Assembly (NCBI GenBank): GCA_013420905.1
Contig: JAAXNY010000010.1
Location: forward strand, 620,001-684,000
Reading direction: 5' to 3'
DNA length: 64,000 nucleotides
Source: Collybia mongolica
Lineage: Eukaryota; Basidiomycota; Agaricomycetes; Agaricales; Clitocybaceae
Of this stretch, positions 1 to 11,763 are shown in pieces. The position numbers were made by a program, and so were the translations under genes. The notes beneath the pieces were generated by a model. The model was not told the DNA's origin and ran no database searches. It saw nothing but the letters and a program-made list of their open reading frames with translations. Position 1 is the stretch's first letter. Each line of letters starts with the position of its first letter.

Positions 1-1010
1 TTGGGGATAGGGCGGAGCCCTGTCCCAGTCCTACGCTCGAATCGAATGGGGGGGATTCATCGTCCCCCCAGACATATCTGGTCTTGCGACCCACCAGGTA
101 CGACCGGAAGAACGCGACTATTTCAGGCGCGAACCCCTGGCCTTCTAAGATGTTGATCATCACCTCGTGGTTGATCAAGGGGAAGTATTGGGCGAGGTCA
201 AATGCAACCACGCTTGTCTTAACCCCCCTTGTCCATCCTTCGCGGACAATGTGGGTAAGAAGTACTCCGGCATCTTCGGTGGAGTTTTGGCGGACACCAC
301 CGAATTGATTCGGGTGCAGGACTCCCGCCGCTTGAGCCTCAAACTGCAAGTGGGTGGAAAGCATTTTCTCAATAAGCTTGCCCAACGTGTTTAGGAGCAC
401 GATGGGTCTATAAGACTTAGGAGTGTCATATGTCGCCTTCCCTGGCTTTGGGATGATGACAGTGCGGGAGGCTTTGAAATGTTCCGGCCAGTGTCCGCAT
501 GACAGGCATGCGTTCGCCAGCCAGACTATGACAGCCTGGGCTTCGGGTCCTACAAGGAGCCGCTTCAAATGCCTCCAGGTGATGTTGTCCGGCCCAGGGG
601 CCGAACTGTTCGAGGTGCCTTGAAGGGCATCCCTCATCTCCTTGAGGCTAAATTTAGTCCAGCCCCTGGTCTCGGGGGCCTTCCATTTGTCACCCATTTC
701 AGCCATGTTGGTTGGTCTGTCGTGGGCAGAGTTAAACGTACTGTGGATGGCGTTCCACAGTTCCTCGTTAGTGTTGCAAGGGTTGCCGTTATGGTTGATC
801 GTAACGGCAGCGGGTGTCTTGCGAGGCCCTACCCAGTTCATGAGGTCCCATGGCCTCTTAGTGGTGTGAGACACTTCCTCAATGCGCTCATCGAAGAAGA
901 CCCTCTTGGCTTGTCTGGTGACCCTCTTTAGGGTCCTCCAGTCATCTCGCTCATTAGTGAACATGGCCATCTCCTTCGCCTCCGTGCAGGTCGCATTCCA
1001 CCAAGGCTTC
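1..1010 (-). mobile_element. 5'-truncated LINE fragment (reverse transcriptase region)
   Basis: The reverse complement matches the LINE at 19328-25881 over its positions about 22495-23504, at roughly 93% identity by eye. It covers the end of the endonuclease-RT linker and the RT domain up to the GQGSALSP block. The reading frame looks open across the fragment and continues past the left window edge, so the 3' end and any target-site duplication are not visible. Homology stops abruptly near 1010, inside ORF2, so this copy lacks ORF1 and the endonuclease. This is typical of a dead-on-arrival insertion from incomplete target-primed reverse transcription. Antisense open frames on the + strand here are shadows of the RT frame. 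Confidence 0.9.
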
Positions 1011-1874
1011 TCAGCAGCAAGTCCAGACTCGCAGGAAGACGGGCCCGCTACACGTGATCGTGTCCAATCGGTGCATTGATCAGTTCTTACGTACTCAGCA
1101 GCATGTGCATGCACTCAACCAACCATAAAGTTCTGTTCAAGGTTTCAGTGTTCAGTACTCAGTACCGGCCGCGCTCAGTACTGAGATCTCCGTACTCAGT
1201 CTTGAAAAGTCCAGCAGTGGATGTAATTCTAGACCCGGCTTTTTCGATCTCCCTGACAGGTTTTCTATTGGGCGGTATGTATGGGGTTAGGGACCTAATT
1301 TATTTCTGCAACTCTACCTGTCAACATGTAGTCACCAAGCGTCTATCTCACCTCCCAGATGTGATTTACCGAAAGAGATTTGGTCAAGGGGTCAAAAAAT
1401 ACATGCATGGACCATAAAACCTCGGGAAAGCTATTTCGTACCAACCAAGTGGTCGCCTTATGTTTGGCGCGACGAACCGCCTTCTAAGTACGTCGGCAAC
1501 GCCTCACTACATGTGCTCGATCACGTCGTCAAAAGGCGTCAAATGACATGAAGGAATGAAATCCCTTTGCCTTGCTGTCCGACCTCATCGTGCCCACAAC
1601 GTTGCACTAAGCGCTGGTTCAAACTGGCGATGGGCATATCGACTGATAACACAAATATAATCTGTATCATGCATATGTGTGCAGGCAGTCAGAGACTAGT
1701 CCTCCTTGTCCCCCTTTTTTTCAATCAACATTTTATTCTTTTCGACGAGCAATCCACTATTAGCAATACCTTGATGAATCACGTCTTCGAGCCAAGGGTA
1801 GGATCAGGTATCGCACTTCTGGTAATTACTCGACATGGCTAACACCATTCTTCTAACTTTCGAATGCTATCCAG
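1011..1874. other. Intergenic stretch, no gene recognised
   Basis: No coding sequence with recognisable similarity was found. Between about 1085 and 1205 the short word ctcagtac and its near-inverse recur several times, so there is local short-repeat structure. The first exon of the downstream FAD oxidoreductase may lie in the last 150 bases but could not be fixed. Confidence 0.4.
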
Positions 1875-4168
1875 GAACTTCAAAGCATCTGTGACGCTCC
1901 TGGGTCAAAATCTGGCTACTTTGAATATGGTACTTACGAACTTCATGCAAGGTTACTTGGACCTTGTTGATGCCGATAATTGACCTATTCAAATAGGCAG
2001 TTTAGGCTATAAGGACAGTATCCGCCACTTTCTTGCAAGTAGCAGTGAGGTGGCACAGCTCGCCGTGCGGCCCGGCAGCGCAAAGGATCTCGGAGCTATG
2101 GTATAACCGTTTTGAGCTTTAGCCACCAGGCTATTGACCTTCATGACTGCGCAGATGAAGGTCCTCAAGAAGCGCCTGGTACCATTTGCTGTAAGTCGTT
2201 ACGCTCCATATCATAGTTGGGCCTCAACTGTCTGAAGGTGAAAGGTGACAGTCATGGCATGGCTCCCACGTTCAGCTCTACCACTGGCATCCAGATCTCT
2301 ATGGCTCGATTTTCCAAGGTTCAATACAATCAAAAAACACAGCTCGTTGATATTGGTGCTGGTTGTCTCTGGGATCAAGTTTACAGTAAACTTGCAGCTT
2401 CTGGTCGCAACATAATTGGAGGCGCTTCATCGGATGGCGTTGGTGTTGGCGGGTGGCTCCTTGGAGGCGGCTATTCGCTCAAGAGTAGTCGTTTTGGTCT
2501 CGGGATTGACCATATCGTCGAATATGAGATCGTGACTCCTGATGGTCGCGTGCGCAAATTTAACGCCAATTACAAGGGAAAGCTTTTTCAAGCTTTACGA
2601 GTATGTAGTACCTTCTGATAGATCTTTCTTCTCTAAATTTTTTTTTCTTTCCGATTCATCTAGGGAGGGGGAAATAACTTCGGCATCGTCACGAAATTTG
2701 TGCTCAAAACTTACGCCCAAAACTTGACTTATGTTTGTCCATGATCTCCGTCTCTTGTTTCGTATCAATTGACGCTCACCAGGGCGGATTGTTATTGGTT
2801 CCCGGGAAGCGAGCTGAGGACGTCAAGAATGCGATGGTCAGTTTTATCAACAACGAAAACAGACGAGAGGCTTGTGCCATCGTGGCTTTCAGGCATAGAC
2901 TAGTCAGGGGGGAAGTGGAGGTAACTTTCAAGTCATTAACACGTGCTGATTCCCGAGATTTTAATAGCTATCTTTCAGTACAATATCAGCATTCTTTGCG
3001 TCTTCGATGCTGAGAAACCTAAACGTAAACGTGATGTCCCTTTTCAAGAATTCAAGGCACTTTCGAAGGGCGGTGACGTCTGGAAGGCAGATCCTGCAGG
3101 TTGGCAACTCGGCATGACTGATCTTTCGACCTCCGATAGTGCCTTGAAGCTCGTCCAAGTAAATTTGACCTCTCGATCGAAGTCTTCTCCCACCAAATCA
3201 AACAGCAACCCAGCTCTGTCCCTCAGAAGTTCCGGCAACCGTCGATCTTTCATATCTGTGTCAGACACAGATGAGGATGATAACGAGTCTTCGGACGATT
3301 TTTTCGAGGAAATAACGCACGGGAGACTGCACGGCGTTCGTTCCCGTCAATTGCCGCGCTATTCTTTCAACGACAACAGGTCTGAAGCTTTCAGCGATAC
3401 CGATGAAGATGATGAATTCAACGACACCCAATCAACATTGTACGATTCTGAATCTGATCGTAAAGAAGACAAAGCCTTCTCCAAAAAGTCTAACCAGAAT
3501 CGCAAGTCCGGCACTGAAACATACAACCTTCCCTGACGGATCATGGTTACCAAGAAACCAGACAGTATGGGTGAGCTTCCAGAACGGTACGCATAGATGG
3601 GTTCTTCTCTAGGCGGACATGTCACTTATGAATTCTCAGTGGACGCTTTGGTTGTCTCATGATATCGAAATACACTAAGCCGCTACTTGTCAAAATGGCT
3701 GAAGAAGCTGAGGTATCCCTATTTCCATACTCCAAGTATTCCCATCCATGTTTTTTCCAGAAATCCGCTCAATACCTCAAATCTAAACGCGGTCTTTCCG
3801 TCATCGTGGACGCTTGGCCTGTCCATAGTTCTGTTTTCGACGACAGCCCACCTGGTGCAGCATTCCCACACAAACGAGGCGAATTATACAGCCCCATGCT
3901 AGCGTACTTTCGATGGGAGGACGAGAAAGACTATGAATTCTGGATTACGAAGCTCAAGGGAACATTGAACAGGATACGCGTTGTGGCACGCAACTTGGGG
4001 CTCACCTCTAGGAAAGCAGCGCTCTACAATAATCTTTCCTTGGAAACAGTACCTGTTCACAAGATATGCAGGGAAAATATGAAATGGTTGAGTGAGGTCA
4101 AGGCAGAGTATGATCCAACGGATGTCATGGGTCGAGCGGGAGCTCATAGAATTCTACTCCCTGGCTAA
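1875..4168 (+). CDS. FAD-linked oxidoreductase, BBE-like (exon structure partly unresolved)
   Basis: Spliced exons give a two-part flavoprotein of the berberine-bridge-enzyme-like class (FAD_binding_4 plus BBE domain), which oxidises alcohols, sugars or alkaloid-type substrates with covalent FAD. Visible blocks: SIRHFLASSSEVAQLAVRPG, KGDSHGMAPTFSSTTGIQI (family usually GGGHS; the His survives), the Gly-rich GVGVGGWLLGGGYS, then RGGGNNFGIVTKF. The C-terminal YDPTDVMGRAGAHRI matches the end of BBE domains. Introns are inferred near 2101-2154, 2184-2230, 2600-2664 and 3713-3761. The first exon was not found. Positions about 3150-3535 encode an Asp/Glu/Ser-rich stretch unusual for the family, and the join from there into the BBE domain (about 3540-3665) needs a weak splice site or carries a frameshift. 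The gene may be diverging or decayed. Confidence 0.7.
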
Positions 4169-4783
4169 GCGAAGAATGTCACCGATAGTGATTAAGGAAG
4201 AATCGACGCAGGCCAAGTCCTTAAATGATACCTGTCAATAATGCAGCTACCTGGTTATCGTCATCGTGGTGTCTCTCTCTATGCCAATTCTTTCAGATCT
4301 GCTCGATTGTTACAGCTATAATGCCTATAATTTATTTAATATTTCTCCGTACAATTAGAAAGACGAGCCAAGCATATTTCAAAAGTATCCCTGAGAGAAG
4401 GATCAAGGTATATGTGGGAAGCTGAGACTTCTGTCATTATCCACACTCATAAATCCGTTCTCCGTCGTCACCGCAATAGGATGGCGTGTCTGTGAGACTA
4501 CCGAGATTGAACTTCTGTCAACGTCTCCGATAGTCATGCAAGGCTGTACTCCACTGTTTGCCGGAGGTTGTAGCTTCCTCCTCATAATTTCCGACGTCGA
4601 ATTTCACTCGGGAGTCTTTCAAACCTCTACACAGGGGGCACACGACTGGAGTTCCCCTAGATGCCTAGGTCACAACGCTGTTGGTGTAATTCTGAAATAC
4701 AATTTGAGTAATCAAGACAATAAACTGGTTAGGAAATTACAAGAAAGGCATGGAAGAAAAATACGAAGGTTTCTCTTTTACAC
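4169..4783. other. Intergenic region between convergent genes
   Basis: Nothing recognisable. The stretch lies between the stop of the FAD oxidoreductase and the stop of the kinase-like gene on the opposite strand, so it should hold two 3' UTRs. Confidence 0.4.
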
Positions 4784-5985
4784 TCAATCTGCAAACCGGG
4801 AGAGGGAGAAGAGCGTATTAAAGTCACACCAAATTCGCTCTCCCCCATCCAGGCGCAGAATGGACAAATCGATGTCAGCCTCTGAATGCCCTGCAGCTCG
4901 CAAACTATTGACACCAGCTTGGATCATAATATCCTTTGCTGCATGGTTCAACTTGTTGGAGTACAGGTCGAGACCGTTGACTAGCTCTCGCCCATGTGTG
5001 ATGAGTGCCCTACGTTCGAAATATGTCGAAAGCGCTGGTAAATTGATGACGAATGACTAAAGTAATTGAGAAGTGAAATGGCGTAGTGCTGCTGAAACTA
5101 GCTCGGAAGGCCGGTGGATGATGGAAATGATATGCAGGTGAGCAACTTGCTCTCGGAATGAGTGACCAACTAATGCCGCCCAATTAATTACTCACGAAGC
5201 ATTCCAATCTCGCTGGCCGCGTTCGACAGCCCAAAATATTCCCAATCAATCAGCCCAATTTGCCCCGCTGAGTCAATGAGGATACTTTCGGGCCACAAAT
5301 CGGCCATCCCAATACATTGTTCCTGCTGCCCACCGCCACGCAGTGCCTCCTCGACTCGAGCAGAGAGCACGTCCGTATCGCTAAACCCAGAATTTAGAAG
5401 CGATTTCTTTGTTATCCCCCCGAGGAGCTCAATGATATCGTCTGTATGTGGACATGCCAATAACGCGACGACGTCTGGCGCAGGATCGCGCGTGGCTACA
5501 AAAAGCTTGCCAAGAAAAGACCCCAAAGTTGTAGCGAGACCGTTGACGTCAGATACAGGCGGAGGGGGCGTGAAGGTGAGATACTCAGAAAGTGTACTAG
5601 TCTCCCTAAGATCAGACATCCAAAGTACATTGTGTTCTAGGTCATGGTAAACCAAGTGTGGCACACGCACCCTTTCCTTGTACGTCTGAAGAAGTTCTGA
5701 AATAGCAGGGATGTCGTCCGATCCTCCTAGTATACGCAAAGCTTCCGCTTCAATTATTTGACGATGTACGGATAGTGGCTGCGATGGGGCCGATGCTACG
5801 AATGGAGGTGCATATTTGAGCACAACACTCTCTAGGATGTGCGACTCATATTCGATGGGTGGCTGAAAGGTAGCACGGACAGTAAGATTGGTGAAACCTC
5901 CCTGCAAAGTTTTTACTGTAATCTGTGTTTGCGCGTGACTGGAGAGCTTGGACGTGAGGTAGTTATGAAATTCAAAATGAGCCAT
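4784..5985 (-). pseudogene. Methylthioribose-kinase-like phosphotransferase (APH fold) with in-frame TAG
   Basis: The first ATG gives MAHFEFHNYLTSKLSS; the longer upstream frame begins at a TTG and is not used. The protein has the kinase-like APH fold: N-lobe LQGGFTNLTVRATF and SVVLKYAPPF, and the catalytic and metal-binding blocks GMADLWPESILID and IGLIDWEYFG. The usual HGD is MAD here, but the Asp is kept. One intron (about 5150-5195) leads into QVAHLHIISIIHRPSELV. Family similarity then continues through LPALSTYFERRALITHGREL to the stop at 4784-4786, but a TAG at 5057-5059 sits in the same frame between the two stretches. The alignment needs no gap there, so this looks like a nonsense mutation rather than an intron. 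Otherwise the gene is well preserved, so the loss would be recent, or a sequencing error is possible. Confidence 0.65.
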
Positions 5986-6520
5986 AAAAAAAATGCATGT
6001 ATAGTTCAATTAAACAAAATCAGCACAGCCACACTTACGGATCGAATTCAATTGGGAAAATGGGCCGACGGAGAGTCCTCCGAACCCGCCATCGCTTCAA
6101 GTTATTTGACGAGTCGCCAATACGGACTCCGCGCCAGCAACCATGCCGTTTCTGAATTCTATAACACTGAAATTCCGAGACGCAAAATGCAAGTCAAGCT
6201 CGTGACCTGCCCCATAGCTCTCGGCCTGATGATTCCGAAGCCGGTGATTTCGATGTAATCGAAGTAACACCACACCGGCCAGGTTGCTGGGCTTTCCCCA
6301 CGACACACCGCGACCCCACTGCCATGCCTATCCAGCTGAAGTCGTTACTACAGGTTATTGTGATGGGAGTTGTAAGTGTTACGTTGCTGATAGAACGAAA
6401 GCTGAATACCGGACACAGGGTACCCATCTGTACTTTCGAAAATTTGAGTCGCGGAATCCCATAGCTCTCATATCTGTACTTTTTCTCGAACCAACTATCT
6501 ACCTTGCGGCTCAAAGTGCC
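5986..6520. other. Divergent intergenic region
   Basis: This lies between the start of the kinase-like gene (minus) and the P450 (plus) and should hold both promoters. No coding similarity or convincing TATA box was seen. Minus-strand open frames reaching into the P450 are antisense shadows. Confidence 0.4.
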
Positions 6521-8420
6521 ATGACACTGAACGTTTTCAACATTTCTTCCACCTACCTTGTCTTCCTGCTGTCCCTTGTCCTGTCCATCGTTTTGTATAG
6601 GATCTCTCCATTCCATCCGTTGGCTGCTTTCCCAGGCCCTACGATGAATAAGGTACGTATCCAGCTCACCGAGATTCCACACTAAAACCTTTGAGATAGA
6701 TAACACAATTCTGGAGTATCTGGATCCAATGGAGCGGTCATCAACATCTAGTAAACAAACAGCTCCATGAAAAGTACGGGGCTTTTGTGCGAGTTGGTAA
6801 ACACATACACCCTTCAGAACCAACAAGTAGTATTGATAGAGAGTATCAGGTCCAAATGAACTATCTGTGACGGACATTGATGCCGCATTGGCTATCCTGG
6901 GGCCGGGGGGGCTCCCGAAAGGACGTTGTGAGTAAGGTCTCTCAACGCGCACACAGGCTTACCAGGATGATCCCAAGACTACGAGGCACGTCATGACCCT
7001 CGAGTACCGGGAAATATTCTGGTCCTTCGGGGTCAAGCCCACACTGACCGTCGGCGGATCTGGTCCAGAGCATTTACTAACGAGTCCCTGGAAGAATACG
7101 ACGAACCGTTACTAAAGAGAGTACAGAATCTGATCGACCGCCTTGCGGGAGCGCCTGCGCCGACAGACCTTTCGTTAGCGATAAACCTTTTTGCGTTAGA
7201 CTTCATGAGTGATATGGCGTGAGCCGGATTTTTTTCATTAATAGTGTATAAAAATCGAATTGATTGCGCACATAGCTTTGGGGGTGGGTTTGACATGCTT
7301 CATGATGATAGCGAAGGTTTGGAGATCCGCTCTATGTTTGATAAATTCGGGATGTAAGCTGTCCCTATGACTCTCGTGGTGTGCTAAATCTGAAATTGCG
7401 TGACAGCGCCCTTTCTCTGCTTTGCCATGTTCCGTGGGCAGTATCTACTTTACAACGCCTACCTGCTCTCTCGAAGAATATCTTGAAATTGAGGCAATTT
7501 GCGGTCGAGTGGGGTACGAATCGCATCTCAAGAGGGGCGGTGACTAAGGATCTCTGGTACCACCTGGTATGTGTGCAATTCCTATCGGTAGTATACCTGT
7601 TTTATAAAAAATCTCAGTGCGACGAGGCTGGTTTGGAGAAAGAAAAGCCGCCCACACGTGAAGTTATTGCCGAGGGGTCCCTTGCGATGGTTGCGGGTTC
7701 AGATACAACAGCCACGTGCCTGGCAAGCCTGTTTAACTTCCTTCTTTGCTACCCAAAATGTTACCAGCGCTTGCAAGCTGAGATTGATGAAATATTCCCG
7801 CGTGGAAACGATGTTTCGAACGTGTCGAAGCACACTGCGAAGCTGTATTATCTGACTGCGTGCATGTACGGGTTTTGCCATTCCAACACTCCTGTTAATT
7901 ATTAATTGACCTTGGAGCAGAAATGAAACTCTTCGGCTTCTACCTCCGGTGCCGACAAATGGTCCTCGCCAAGTTCCATACGACGGTGGTGGGCGGATAT
8001 TTGGCGAAAAGTATGATGCAGTCTCGTTATTGCGCTTTACGGCCATTAAATTGAATTTACGACAGGTTCATCCCCGAAGGAACGCAAGTGTACACTCCAC
8101 CATATTCCATCCACAGGGATCCACGCTACTTCTCACCATTGACTGATGAGTTTGTACCGGAGCGTTGGCTCCCAGGTGGCATCAATGAAGACCAAGTCCA
8201 TAACGTATCCGCTTTTATTCCCTTCAGCCATGGTCCAGCGAACTGCATTGGGCGAAGCCTGGCGCGGAAGGAGATGTTGGTGGTGGCAAGCGCGATTTTG
8301 CACAGATTCGACGTACGCCCCGTAAATAATTTCGACCCGCGAGAATGGCCTAAACACCTGCGTGATTTTTTCATCACGGAACGGGGACCTTTGTTTGTAA
8401 ACTTGGTATCTCGGTTTTGA
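6521..8420 (+). CDS. Cytochrome P450 monooxygenase
   Basis: This is a microsomal class II P450, a heme-thiolate monooxygenase fed by cytochrome P450 reductase at the ER. The first exon encodes a membrane anchor (MTLNVFNISSTYLVFLLSLV...) followed by the proline hinge HPLAAFPGP. Downstream exons read without breaks: RRRIWSRAFTNESLEEYDE (C-helix region), DLSLAINLFALDFMSDMA, the I-helix oxygen-binding block AGSDTT, the K-helix ExxR in NETLRLLPP, the meander FVPERWLPGG, and the heme-binding loop FSHGPANCIGRSLA with its Cys ligand. About eight short introns are needed; those at about 7866-7920 (before NETLR) and 8013-8064 keep frame. The heme loop has GPANC instead of the commoner GxRxC, a variant known in fungal P450s. 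The sequence appears full length and functional. The substrate is unknown. Confidence 0.9.
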
Positions 8421-9975
8421 TGTGTATAGCTTGTGTACGTTATGTCTTCTCTGAACGTGATGGAACATTTAGGCTGTTCTGCGTGCGATATCAGAGCCTA
8501 GTATGTGCCGAACGGTAAGGCAAGTTTTCCTGGAGCCTTGGGACGTTAACAAGACAAGTGAGGTTTGTTTGGAAATACGAGCGGGCGCAAGAATATCTGG
8601 ATCAACTTTTTCACCAAATAGAACTTGACTTTAATGCATATAGCCATGAGCTCCGACGAAAACGACTTTCCCAGATATAGATTCAGCGTCATACCACTTC
8701 TAGCATCAAAACTTGGCATCCTGTTATTCTCGGGGAGCTCTGACGCAGAAGCTCGTATGGGGAAATTGTTTTTAGATGTGTATCGTAAACGGAACCCCCG
8801 TAGGCGCGAATATTGCCGGTGGCCAACCTACCACAATTACGCTGCACACGAGGCGACGGCCTATCGGGCCTCTTTTTTCGAGTACCTAACGAGAAAAGGT
8901 CGTATCCGGCAACGTTTCCGGAATGGTCGACAGACATGATCCCAAAGCGGAGGACATCCCTGCGTGCCTTGGTGCTCTTGAGCACTCCATGTCCTTGGTT
9001 TCTGCAGTGGCGATGTACACCCTGGAAAAAATATTATCGGAAAAGCTGAGCCCGTCCGGATTGACTTTGAAGGAAGAAAATCCTGGGAAGCCGGAATAAT
9101 TCCAGAAAATAAATTCTAGGTGGATTACTTGTTCTGCCCACCAGAGAACCTCTATGGAGATGATTGAAATTTGAAGTGTAGTCCGTCCGAGTGTTGTTCT
9201 TTGACATTCTCCAATACTGCTGAGGCTGTCTTCGCCTTGTTTTTCCACTTCTATCCCCAGTTCTCAATCTCTTGTCCTAAATTTCCAGTCGTATGCAGGG
9301 AGAACCACCCGCTCGAGGCCTAGGCTCGTCTCAGCTGCCCACCACGGAGGAGATTGACATTTGGAAATTGTAGTGGGGCCAGCTTAATTGTCCAAGTTTT
9401 GCAGCCCAATGCAGCCTGTTGAACGGTTGTTGATAATCCACGGTCCTTGCTTGGTCCTTCGCTATTAAGAACACGAATTTGATGCAACATATTGAAGGTT
9501 TTGGAGAGAGCCACGTGCCGTCCCCACAACATTTTGTTCCCGATCGGGTCGGAATCGGATGTCCGACAAGTTGTTCACAGCTGGTCAGAACGATCACCTA
9601 CTACTTATATACCGGCACTTGTTTCTTGCTGTCCTCCTTGATTCTTTTTCTACGCATTTCCAGCAAACTTAAATAAGTGCATCTCGTAGCTCTACCATGT
9701 CATTTAAACTAGCCCTTCCAGGAAACTCTTTCCAGCGCGACGGGCTCGCGAATGAGTGGTGTCACCATACGTGACTGTCGAATCCAACAGCAAACTCTCC
9801 ATGCAAGTCTCCTAATCGTTCTGCAGAACACGATGTACTCGATTTGTCACCCTCCACGACGACGGGCTACGGCTCCGAGAGTGTGTGAACGGATGCACTT
9901 GATAGCGATTATCGCCTTCGTCTCAATAATCAGCTCAGCAACCTATTGACGTTAGCGGATTTCCAGCATGAAATC
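8421..9975. other. Intergenic region, 1.5 kb, no gene recognised
   Basis: Short open frames occur on both strands, but none has family-like motifs, a long frame or a coherent splice pattern. No repeats or inverted ends were seen. Confidence 0.4.
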
Positions 9976-9983
9976 TATAAAAG
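9976..9983 (+). promoter_or_regulatory. TATA box of the aldo/keto reductase pseudogene
   Basis: TATAAAAG lies about 70 bases before the ATG at 10052. The intact paralogue has a TATA element at a similar distance, so the core promoter survives although the coding part is broken. Confidence 0.55.
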
Positions 9984-10051
9984 CCCTCCCTTCGTTTTCA
10001 ATATTGGCACTACAAGTAATTCATCCTCTTCACTATTACAAGTTTTGCAAC

Positions 10052-11296
10052 ATGTCGCTTTGGCCAAACGCACCACCATCACCGACCAAGCTCGGACGCT
10101 ATAGGCTCCTCTCAACCAATGCTGGCGTGCGTGTTTCGCCTCTTCAGCTTTGTGGGGTGAATTCTGGAGATAACTGGAGTATGGAGGTAGGACCAATGGA
10201 CAAGGAGACTGTCATGAAGGTCCTTGACACGTATTTCGATGCTGGGGGATACTTTATCGACACCGCAAACAATTAGTACGCGGTTCGGGCTCGTTATCAC
10301 CCTAGTATTCTACCAACAGCTTTACAGTTAGGATGAACAGTCAGAAACTTGGATTGGTGAGTGGACAGAAAATTGGGGGATTCGCGACCAGCTGTTCATT
10401 GCGACCAAGGCAAGCTTCCATCACTATCCGGCATGTAATTATAAAGCTCAGTTCATGCGATCCGAGAGGGAACGACGCGGTTGCGCAGAAGGTCCTTTAT
10501 GGTGGCGACGGAAACAAATCGCTGCACATGTCCGTTGAAGCCTAACTAAAGAAGCTTCACACATCCTACATTGACCTTCATATTTACTGGTGGGACTCTC
10601 AGACAAGCGTTGAAGAGGTGATGCGGTCACTACGCTCTTTAGTCATGGCAAGACAGGTCTTATATCTCGTACGTTGAACAACGCCCTATTGCGGATACGG
10701 GTACTAAAATCCTCGACAGGGAATCTCGGACACGCCAGCATGGATCGTGTCTAAGGTAAACCAATACGCCCGGGATCACGGAATGACGCCCTTCGCCGTA
10801 TATCAGGGCGCATGGAACGTAATGGACCGAGATTTTGAGCGGGCGATCATCCCCATGACGCGGAGCGAAGGTTTGTCTGACCTACCCTCGGTAGATGTTT
10901 TTCCTTACCGTCACTCCGTACCCTACAGGCATGGCACTGGCACCTTGGAATGTCCTCGCTGCCGGAAAGTTCGGCACAGAAGCCGAAGAGGCGGAGCGTG
11001 CCAAGAACGGGGAGTATCGCAAGTTGCGACCGGGCGGGGAGCGCAGCGAGAGGGAGAAGAAGATGACGAAGGCTCTGGAGAGGATAGCGGGTGTGGTGGG
11101 GATGAAGCATCTTACCGCAGGTATATCGGACTTTTGAGCTCAAACGAGACGTTGTGCGTTTATCATCAGGGGACTTATTGTGCTTCTTCTTCTTTTCCCC
11201 TAGGGTACTGGACCAGAGGGAGGCTGGATGATACAGTCTGTGGCGGCGATTGAGCCGTCGTTGATGTTGCAGCCTCATAAGCCGGTCAAGTTGTGA
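10052..11296 (+). pseudogene. Aldo/keto reductase (aryl-alcohol dehydrogenase type), decayed copy
   Basis: The gene starts [20 protein letters not shown] and is clearly paralogous to the intact gene on the opposite strand at 14189-15669. Lesions seen against that paralogue: (1) at the join after TANNY, the Gln codon of NYQDEQ is TAG if the homologous splice sites are used; (2) TAA at 10543-10545 replaces the Ser of VEASLKKL; (3) the paralogue's YVHWWD, holding the catalytic His, reads HIYWWD; (4) after MKHLTA the next exon jumps to GTGPEGGWM, so about 55 residues present in the paralogue (AIAYVL...PLIGGRK...GFPGSFI), including part of the NADP-binding region, are missing. The end (MLQPHKPVKL, stop at 11294-11296) is kept. 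It cannot encode a working NADPH-dependent reductase. Confidence 0.85.
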
Positions 11297-11706
11297 TTGT
11301 GGCCAGGAGCTCTCTGGTAATTATTTGTGGAGATGTGTTTGGCGGTATAGGTAATTGCGCTGGAGTCGGGGCTCAGGATTTGGTGTAATGTACCTCTTCG
11401 AAGTTTGTAACACAATACAATCACAATGCTTTACCACCCGCATCATCTCTGACTGAGCACATTGGGAATACGGGGTTTTGATAGTGGGCAAGTGCGGGCA
11501 AATCGTTGGGGCATTATTACCCGGAGACACATACTACATCCATAGCCCTGATAGAGCACCAGTATAATGTGTTCGAACTCAGGGAAGGATGATGATTAGG
11601 GCAGGCAGTGTGGCGTAAGAAGCGTGTGAAACGTGACTGCTTCGATCTTGATCTCTGGGGACGTCACTTGCAACGGATTCGCATCGAATTCTACGATTTT
11701 CTTGGA
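11297..11706. other. Intergenic region upstream of the methyltransferase
   Basis: No coding sequence recognised. It should contain the upstream promoter of the gene starting at 11764. Confidence 0.4.
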
Positions 11707-11713
11707 TATAAAG
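11707..11713 (+). promoter_or_regulatory. TATA box of the CFA-synthase-like gene
   Basis: TATAAAG lies 51 bases before the chosen ATG at 11764, which supports that start over earlier in-frame codons. Confidence 0.5.
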
Positions 11714-11763
11714 CGAGCAATCACCCAGGCCATGGCACATCACAATCCCTTTACCCGTCTCCC

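Noticed and set aside
569..931. 120-residue open frame on the + strand
   Set aside because: It is antisense to the RT frame of the LINE fragment; the same antisense frame appears in the full copy at 22573-22935.
4536..5060. 174-residue + strand open frame
   Set aside because: It lies antisense to the kinase-like gene, whose family motifs are on the minus strand.
5986..6009. TTG start for the kinase-like gene
   Set aside because: It is not an ATG; MAHFEFHNYL at 5985 is the natural start.
6194..6952. 252-residue minus-strand open frame
   Set aside because: It is antisense to the first P450 exons and has no recognisable motif.
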